NCBI GenBank assembly: GCA_963783965.1 | Contig: CAWAPQ010000004.1 | Coordinates: 248,001-312,000 of the forward strand | Direction of reading: 5' to 3' | DNA length: 64,000 nt | From: Bog-473 sp963783965 | GTDB taxonomy: Bacteria > Actinomycetota > Acidimicrobiia > Acidimicrobiales > RAAP-2 | Part shown: piece by piece, positions 59,555-64,000 of the stretch | Layout: each line of letters starts with the position of its first letter | Position numbering within the stretch: position 1 is the stretch's first letter | Position numbers and translations under genes: made by a program | The notes under the pieces: generated by a model | Seen by the model: the letters and a program-made list of their open reading frames with translations, nothing else | Databases searched by the model: none | What the model was told of the DNA's origin: nothing

Positions 59555-61174
59555 TCATGGCGCTGCCGTCGTCGTCGTCACGGGCACAGTGGTCGCCGTC
59601 GCGCCGGGCACGGTCGTGGTCGTGATGGCGGCCGGCGGCTGCGTGGTCGTGACGGTGTGGTGGACCGGTGTCGTCGTGGTCGTCGTCGTGGTCGTCGTCG
59701 TGGTCGTCGTGATGCTCGTGACGTAACGCCGGGCGGCCGCCAGCGATGGTTGCTGGACACCGGCCTTGAGGGCATCGACGGCGGTGGGGGAAACGTCCTG
59801 GGTCGTTTTGCCGGTGCGGTCCACCACCTTGGGGTGGAACCACAGCACCCCGCCTGGCTGGCCCTGCTTCACCACAATCTGCGCGCCCTGCGCCGTCACA
59901 ACCCAGTTGTCGTAGGCGTACCACTTCAGGACGTAGTACGCCGCCACCGGCACCGCGGCAACCAGAATCACGAATCCGATCACCCGCGGGGTGATGCGGC
60001 GCGGGACGCCCAAGCGGCGTCGGCGTGCCCCACGGCTCTCCTTCCCCTCCGGCTTGTCGTCCACCCGTTTGCCCGGCGGGGGCGGCACCCGCGTGGTGGA
60101 GCGGGCCACAGGCACCGCGGCGGTCGCGCCAACGAAGAACTCGTCGCTGTGCGGGCCGGTCTCCGCCAGCGTGGCGGGCTCGTCGCCGAAGACGAGGCGG
60201 GCCCCGGGCGCCAGCGTCTCGTCCGACCTGACGGCAGGGACGATCATGGTGTCGTCGGACAACCCGGCGAAGGCGCCCTGCCAAGGCTCGGTCTCCGAGC
60301 CGGCGTCGACCTGCGGCTCGGATGCTTCGTCGGGTGCGTCCCTCTCGGCGGGCCCCTCCACCACCGGGACGGCAGCCGTCGCGGCCAGAGGGGCAACCGC
60401 CGCTGCGCCACCCAGTGCGAGCGGCGTCACCTTCGACGCGGCGCCGTCGCGCTCCTCCCCCACCTGCACGTCGACGACGACGACCGTGATGTTGTCGGCG
60501 CCCCCGTGCCGGTTGGCGGCGTCGACCAGTCGCTGCGCCGCCTCCCCCGGGTCGTCGACCTCCCCCAGGATGCCGGCCAGCTCCTCGCTCCCCAACTCAT
60601 TGGTGAGGCCGTCGGAGCAGAGGAGCAGCCGGTCACCGGTCTGCAGCTCCAGTTCCCACATGTCGGCGTCCACCTCGTCGGACACGCCGAGGGCCCGCGT
60701 GAGGATGTGCCGCTGGGGATGGACGGCCGCCTCCTCCTCCGTCATCTCGCCGTGGCGCATCCGCTCTTCGGCCAGGCTGTGGTCGTCGGTGACCTGTGTG
60801 ATCTCGCCACCCGAGAACACGTACGCCCTGGAGTCGCCCACGTTGGCAAGCGCCAGCACGTCCCGCCCCCCGGTGCCACCGACGAGGGCCACCGCCGTGA
60901 GCGTGGTGCCCATGCCACGCAGCTCGGTGTTGACCTGGCTCTCGTGCCAGACCGCGGCGTTGGCCTCCGAGAAGGCCTCGCGGAGACCGTCGATGGTCGG
61001 CGCCCGCTCGAAGGCTTGATCGAGCGTCTCGACCGCGACGCGGGCCGCCACCTCGCCGCCGACATGGCCGCCCATGCCGTCAGCGACGGCGTACAGATTG
61101 GGACGCTCGAGCGGGAGATCCTGGTTGACGGTGCGGACCCGCCCCACGTCGGAGGCGGACCCCGACCGCAGCAC
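59555..61174 (-). CDS. pstP: PP2C-type Ser/Thr protein phosphatase PstP
   Basis: About 539 aa. An N-terminal PP2C domain (1-240) carries the metal-binding AVADGMGGHVGGE, DDHSLAEERM, LCSDGLTNELG and GADNITVVVVDV. A ~150-residue Ala/Glu-rich linker, one transmembrane helix (RVIGFVILVAAVPVAAYYVL) and an extracytoplasmic domain follow, ending in a tail with 14 consecutive threonines. It reverses PknB phosphorylation. The start is either the GTG at 61174 or the TTG at 61180 that overlaps the fhaB stop. The linker is longer than in M. tuberculosis PstP as I remember it. Confidence 0.93.
   Translation of the reverse strand: MLRSGSASDVGRVRTVNQDLPLERPNLYAVADGMGGHVGGEVAARVAVETLDQAFERAPTIDGLREAFSEANAAVWHESQVNTELRGMGTTLTAVALVGGTGGRDVLALANVGDSRAYVFSGGEITQVTDDHSLAEERMRHGEMTEEEAAVHPQRHILTRALGVSDEVDADMWELELQTGDRLLLCSDGLTNELGSEELAGILGEVDDPGEAAQRLVDAANRHGGADNITVVVVDVQVGEERDGAASKVTPLALGGAAAVAPLAATAAVPVVEGPAERDAPDEASEPQVDAGSETEPWQGAFAGLSDDTMIVPAVRSDETLAPGARLVFGDEPATLAETGPHSDEFFVGATAAVPVARSTTRVPPPPGKRVDDKPEGKESRGARRRRLGVPRRITPRVIGFVILVAAVPVAAYYVLKWYAYDNWVVTAQGAQIVVKQGQPGGVLWFHPKVVDRTGKTTQDVSPTAVDALKAGVQQPSLAAARRYVTSITTTTTTTTTTTTTTPVHHTVTTTQPPAAITTTTVPGATATTVPVTTTTAAP
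59669..59712. repeat. GTC/GTG triplet tract in the pstP tail
   Basis: A run of GTC and GTG triplets on the plus strand encodes the poly-threonine stretch of PstP on the minus strand (GAC/CAC read as ACG/ACC/ACA phases). Such tracts slip easily, so tail length may vary between strains. Confidence 0.6.
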
Positions 61175-61176
61175 TG

Positions 61177-61713
61177 TCAACGCGAGACCTCGAAGACGGT
61201 GGAGCCGATCTGGAGCATGTCGCCCTTGCCCAGCCGCACCGCTTGTGTGATCTGCTCGGAGTTGACGAACGTCCCGTTGGTCGAGCCGAGGTCCTCGACC
61301 CAGAGCTGATCGTTGCGCCGGAACAGACGGGCGTGCAGCGTCGACGTGTAGATGTCCTCGGGCGTCGAGACACCGCAGCCCGGTGAGCGCCCGATGGTCA
61401 GCTCGTCGTCGAGGTCGTAGGTGCGCCCTGCGTGTTCCGGCGGCTGGACCACCTTGAGGTACAGCTGACGACGGCGGGTGGGGCGGGGCTGACTCGGCAC
61501 GCTCACCGCCGCCGCCCGTACCTCCCGGCGCTCCTGGCGGCGCACCGAACGGGGTTTGCGAATGGTGGCCGGGCTCATCTCGACCCAGACGGCCCGGATG
61601 ACGCGCAGGAAGAACAGGAAGATCAGCGCGATGACGCCCCATTGCATGACGCGGAGCACGGCATTGAGATTTTGGGTGGCGACGAGGACCGCGACCGGAC
61701 CAGGTGCCGTCAC
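61177..61713 (-). CDS. fhaB: FHA-domain protein FhaB (FipA)
   Basis: 178-aa protein with one N-terminal transmembrane helix (VMQWGVIALIFLFFLRVI), a basic linker and a C-terminal FHA domain (LTIGRSPGCGVSTPED ... STLHARLF ... DLGSTNGTFVN) that binds phosphothreonine. In mycobacteria it links PknB/PknA phosphorylation to cell division and growth proteins. Its ATG overlaps the fhaA stop by 4 bases and its stop abuts pstP, so fhaA-fhaB-pstP is one operon. Confidence 0.93.
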   Translation of the reverse strand: MTAPGPVAVLVATQNLNAVLRVMQWGVIALIFLFFLRVIRAVWVEMSPATIRKPRSVRRQERREVRAAAVSVPSQPRPTRRRQLYLKVVQPPEHAGRTYDLDDELTIGRSPGCGVSTPEDIYTSTLHARLFRRNDQLWVEDLGSTNGTFVNSEQITQAVRLGKGDMLQIGSTVFEVSR

Positions 61714-62366
61714 GACATTTCGAAGACGAGCTTCGTCGAGCCCACGCTGACCTCGTCCCCGCTGGCGAGGAGCTGTTCGCGGACCGGGGTGCCGTTGACC
61801 CTCGTTCCGTTGGTGGACCCGAGATCGGTGACGAACACACCGTCACCCTTTCGCTGCAGCTCGGCATGGCGCCGGCTCACGTTGGAGTCAGGCAGCACAA
61901 TTCCGCACTCAGGCAGACGGCCGATGACCAGGGCTTCCGAGCCCACCGTCACCCTCCGACCGTCCGGCAGGACGACCTCGGCCAGGAAGCCGCCGTCCTC
62001 GCTCTCGTGCACGTCCGCCGTCACCGTGAAGCGCCCTGGCTTCAGGCTGGCGCCCTCGAAGATCTCCACCTCGACCGGGCCGACGAACGAGTAGCCCTCA
62101 ATCCGCGCGTGCTCGCGCGCCGCATCGGAGAGCTCGCGGGAGAGCGCGTCGATGAAATTGGAGAAGCGGCTCACGTCGGCCGCCGAGAGCGTGACCGCGA
62201 AGGCATTGGGCGCGATGAGGCCCCGCACCCCCACCCGTCGGTGGAGGTCCATCTCTCGTGTCAACCTGCGGCCGATTTCGACCGGCTGGAGGTTGCTTCG
62301 AAACGGCTTGGCCAACGTGCCCTCCACCAGACGCTCGAGTCGCTCCTCAAACTGCTGGAGTCCCAT
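61710..62366 (-). CDS. fhaA: FHA-domain protein FhaA (DUF3662)
   Basis: 218-aa protein with an N-terminal DUF3662 domain (about 1-115, MGLQQFEERLERLVEGTLAK) and a C-terminal FHA domain (VIGRLPECGIVLPDSNVSRR ... LGSTNGTRVNG). It is shorter than mycobacterial FhaA, which has a long disordered middle. FhaA binds phosphorylated MviN (MurJ) to control lipid II flipping. It is the first gene of the operon, with TAATCT 10 bases before the ATG, and is flanked by tRNA-Leu as in M. tuberculosis. Confidence 0.93.
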   Translation of the reverse strand: MGLQQFEERLERLVEGTLAKPFRSNLQPVEIGRRLTREMDLHRRVGVRGLIAPNAFAVTLSAADVSRFSNFIDALSRELSDAAREHARIEGYSFVGPVEVEIFEGASLKPGRFTVTADVHESEDGGFLAEVVLPDGRRVTVGSEALVIGRLPECGIVLPDSNVSRRHAELQRKGDGVFVTDLGSTNGTRVNGTPVREQLLASGDEVSVGSTKLVFEMS

Positions 62367-62376
62367 GGTCTTCCAG

Positions 62377-62382
62377 AGATTA
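62377..62382 (-). promoter_or_regulatory. -10 box of the fhaA-fhaB-pstP operon
   Basis: Read on the minus strand, TAATCT lies 10 bases before the fhaA ATG (62366). Confidence 0.45.
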
Positions 62383-62502
62383 CCGGGCCGCCGCGCCCAG
62401 GAGGGATTCAGAGGGCGTCTGACCTGGTCACCTATGCCGGGACCCCCGAGCTGAGCCGGATCGGGGAGGCTTTGCCCAGCGACTACTGTTGTCCGGTCAC
62501 CC

Positions 62503-62589
<87 letters not shown>

Positions 62590-62966
62590 CCAAGGGGTCC
62601 CGACAGAACCGCCCTGTCCGGACCGACAAAACGTCTCTGCCAGGGGCCCCCGGGGCCACGGGAGATGTCGTCTCGGCTACTTCGAACTACGCCGAGCTGG
62701 CGAAATGCGGCTGGCGGATGAGACGGCGTCGGAATGAGGGCGCTAGACGAACGACTGGGCGCGACCAGTCAGCGGCACTCCATTTGATCCGGGTTCAGGC
62801 TGGCTGAGGTGGATCCGGATCGCCGACGCTAGTGATCTCAGCGGTGCCGGGCGGAGGCTGCGTCACCGGTGACCACTCGCTGAGTGATTTGGTCGTGCGG
62901 CGCGAGGGCAGCCGCCGGACCTTCTTCGCCCCCTTTGCCGTGTGGGTGCCAAGAACGTCATCCACA
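62590..62966. other. Non-coding stretch between tRNA-Leu and IS remnants
   Basis: About 380 bp. Only short, unconvincing frames occur (for example plus 62832-63029). It may be the eroded left flank of the mobile element that follows. No inverted repeat end or duplication could be recognised. Confidence 0.4.
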
Positions 62967-63640
62967 TCACGCGACCAGGCGATACTCGTGGATCACTCCG
63001 CCGAGGCGATCCGAGCGCTTGAGTCTTGAGGAGTCGACATTCCTCGATTTCGTCGGGGTTATGTGCTTGCGGCTAGGCGGTAGCTGACCGAGCGAGCGAT
63101 GAGGCCGGTGGCTGTTGTAATGCCCGACGTACTCATGGATCACGGCTTCGAGATGTCGACGACCGAAGACGAGCATCCGGTCGAGACATTCACGTCGGAC
63201 AGTCCCGACGAAGCGCTCAGCGAAGGCGTTGGCCCGGGGGGCTTTGACTGGCGTTCGAACAATGCGGACACCTTGTGCCCTGAAGACCTCGTCGAAGCTG
63301 GCGGTGAACTTGGCGTCGCGATCCCGGATCAGGAACTTGACCGGTCGTGCACGCTGGGCGAGTTCATAGGACAGATTTCTGGCCTGCTGGACGACCCAAG
63401 CGCCAGTCGGATTCGCGGTCACTCCAGTAAGGAAGACATTTCGAGTGTCGAGTTCGATGAAGAACAGGACGTAGAGCCTCCGGAGCAGGACCGTGTCGGC
63501 GGTGAAGAAGTCGCAGGCCAGTATCGTCTTGGCCTGGATTTTTAGGAATTCGCCCACGTCGGCCCGGTTCTGTCCGGCGAGGGGTCGATGCCGTAACGCT
63601 CAGCGAGGTCGATGTCGCGGTAGGCGTGGAACCGCGTACG
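62967..63640 (-). pseudogene. Frameshifted integrase-core transposase remnant
   Basis: The intact part (62967-63557, 196 aa) is a DDE integrase core: D in ILACDFFTADT, D in FLIRDRDAKFT, E in ANAFAERFVGTVRREC, then HYNSHRPHRSLGQLPP. The preceding piece continues in another frame (IDLAERYGIDPSPDRTGPTW then a stop near 63540), so one frameshift splits the gene. Further upstream a stop near 63648 and the abutting IS481-like remnant remove the N-terminal helix-turn-helix part. It is non-functional as read, unless the frameshift is a sequencing error. Confidence 0.75.
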
Positions 63641-63659
63641 CAGACGTCATGGACAAATT

Positions 63660-64000
63660 TCAGCGCCCTTGGGGCTGGTAGTTCCGGCTGGGGTCGATCG
63701 TGAGCTGGCGGATGAGGTCTCCGTCGAGGGTGAGGACTCGAACGTCGCGGTCTTGACCAGGAGCAGCACGGATCGGCCGTTGTGGGCCCGACCCACCCCG
63801 ATGTGCAAGAGGTCGCTCCTGTAGCGCAGCGTCACGTTGCCTCCGTTGACCTTGTCCTGGCGGACCCGGCAGTGCGGTGGGAGCTTGAATGGCTTGGCCG
63901 AGGGCCGTGCTTTGCGGCGAGCCCGAAAGCCGCTTGGGGTGTTCGGCGACCGAGCGAGCGGTGTGGGCGCACCTCGTTGTAGTACTCGCCGAAATCATCG
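63660..64000 (-). pseudogene. IS481-family transposase C-terminus, multiply frameshifted, runs off window
   Basis: Three minus-strand frames in succession give DDFGEYYNEVRPHRSLGRRT, then VTLRYRSDLLHIGVGRAHNG, then DRDVRVLTLDGDLIRQLTID with NYQPQGR and stop. This is the typical IS481 transposase ending (VRPHRALGRRTP ... YRSKLHHIGVGRAH ... LTLDPxRxYQP). At least two frame changes show decay or poor sequence. Its 5' part lies beyond the right window edge. It abuts the other transposase remnant, suggesting nested insertion. Confidence 0.75.

Noticed and set aside
59669..59712. Possible short tandem-repeat array
   Set aside because: Not CRISPR: no spacers or conserved repeat unit. It is a codon-level GTC/GTG tract inside pstP. 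No CRISPR array or cas gene was seen in the window.
58109..61309. A 1066-codon open frame on the plus strand, antisense to pknB and pstP
   Set aside because: Its composition is His/Gly/Arg/Asp-rich as expected from a complement frame of G+C-rich coding DNA, and the minus strand carries unmistakable PknB, PstP and FhaB domains.

Overview
The window looks like a chromosomal segment of a high-G+C actinobacterium (Actinomycetota), probably of the class Acidimicrobiia. This is inferred from lineage markers and gene order, not from any search. The markers are a WhiB regulator divergent from a pair of ArsA-like ATPases, CrgA, the FhaA-FhaB-PstP-PknB signalling locus next to trpG and tRNA-Leu, the CeoB/CeoC RCK pair next to a KimA/Rv2690c-type permease, and a GlnR-like regulator beside glutamine synthetase.

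Layout. 1-8.6 kb: topA (truncated by the window edge), an H+-pumping pyrophosphatase, a KimA-like K+ importer fused to an OB-fold, ceoB-ceoC, and a HAD phosphatase. 8.5-24 kb: a housekeeping backbone with a primary-type sigma factor, nadE, glnA with a GlnR-like regulator, RidA with an unusual 2Fe-2S/molybdenum-hydroxylase fusion, an A-type Fe-S carrier, Mrp, Nudix, a cysteine-less DUF929 protein, WhiB with two ArsA-like ATPases, a receiver protein, and a CorC-type CBS protein, ending in tRNA-Pro.

24.6-34.4 kb is the most unusual part. A tight minus-strand operon (AcpS, acyl carrier protein, acyl-CoA-dehydrogenase-like protein, amino acid:carrier-protein ligase, DUF1839) is followed by a GH2 glycosidase (+), an ATP-grasp ligase (-) and a fusion of two exosortase-type alpha/beta hydrolases (-). 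Together they look like a carrier-protein-based pathway that activates an amino acid outside translation and modifies it.

34.4-44.9 kb: a GGDEF cyclase, Nudix, an LCP cell-wall ligase, SDR, a GT-C-like membrane protein, a CoA transferase, tRNA-Ala, a thioesterase, an SGNH protein and tRNA-Ile. 44.9-48.3 kb is an accessory-looking island after tRNA-Ile. It has tiny hypothetical genes, proline/acid-rich microproteins, strong hairpins and dispersed copies of one palindrome.

48.6-56.5 kb: oxidoreductases, a pirin fragment, a second KimA-like/OB-fold permease coupled to a DUF4118 protein, ComF, a thioesterase and a thiolase. 56.5-62.6 kb: crgA, trpG, pknB, pstP, fhaB, fhaA and tRNA-Leu, i.e. the conserved actinobacterial growth-control locus without rodA, pbpA and pknA. 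From 62.6 kb to the end there are decayed insertion-sequence remnants.

Many genes have a TANNNT -10 box only 6-10 bases before the start codon, which suggests that leaderless mRNAs are common here. Coordinates with an uncertain start are flagged in the entries.
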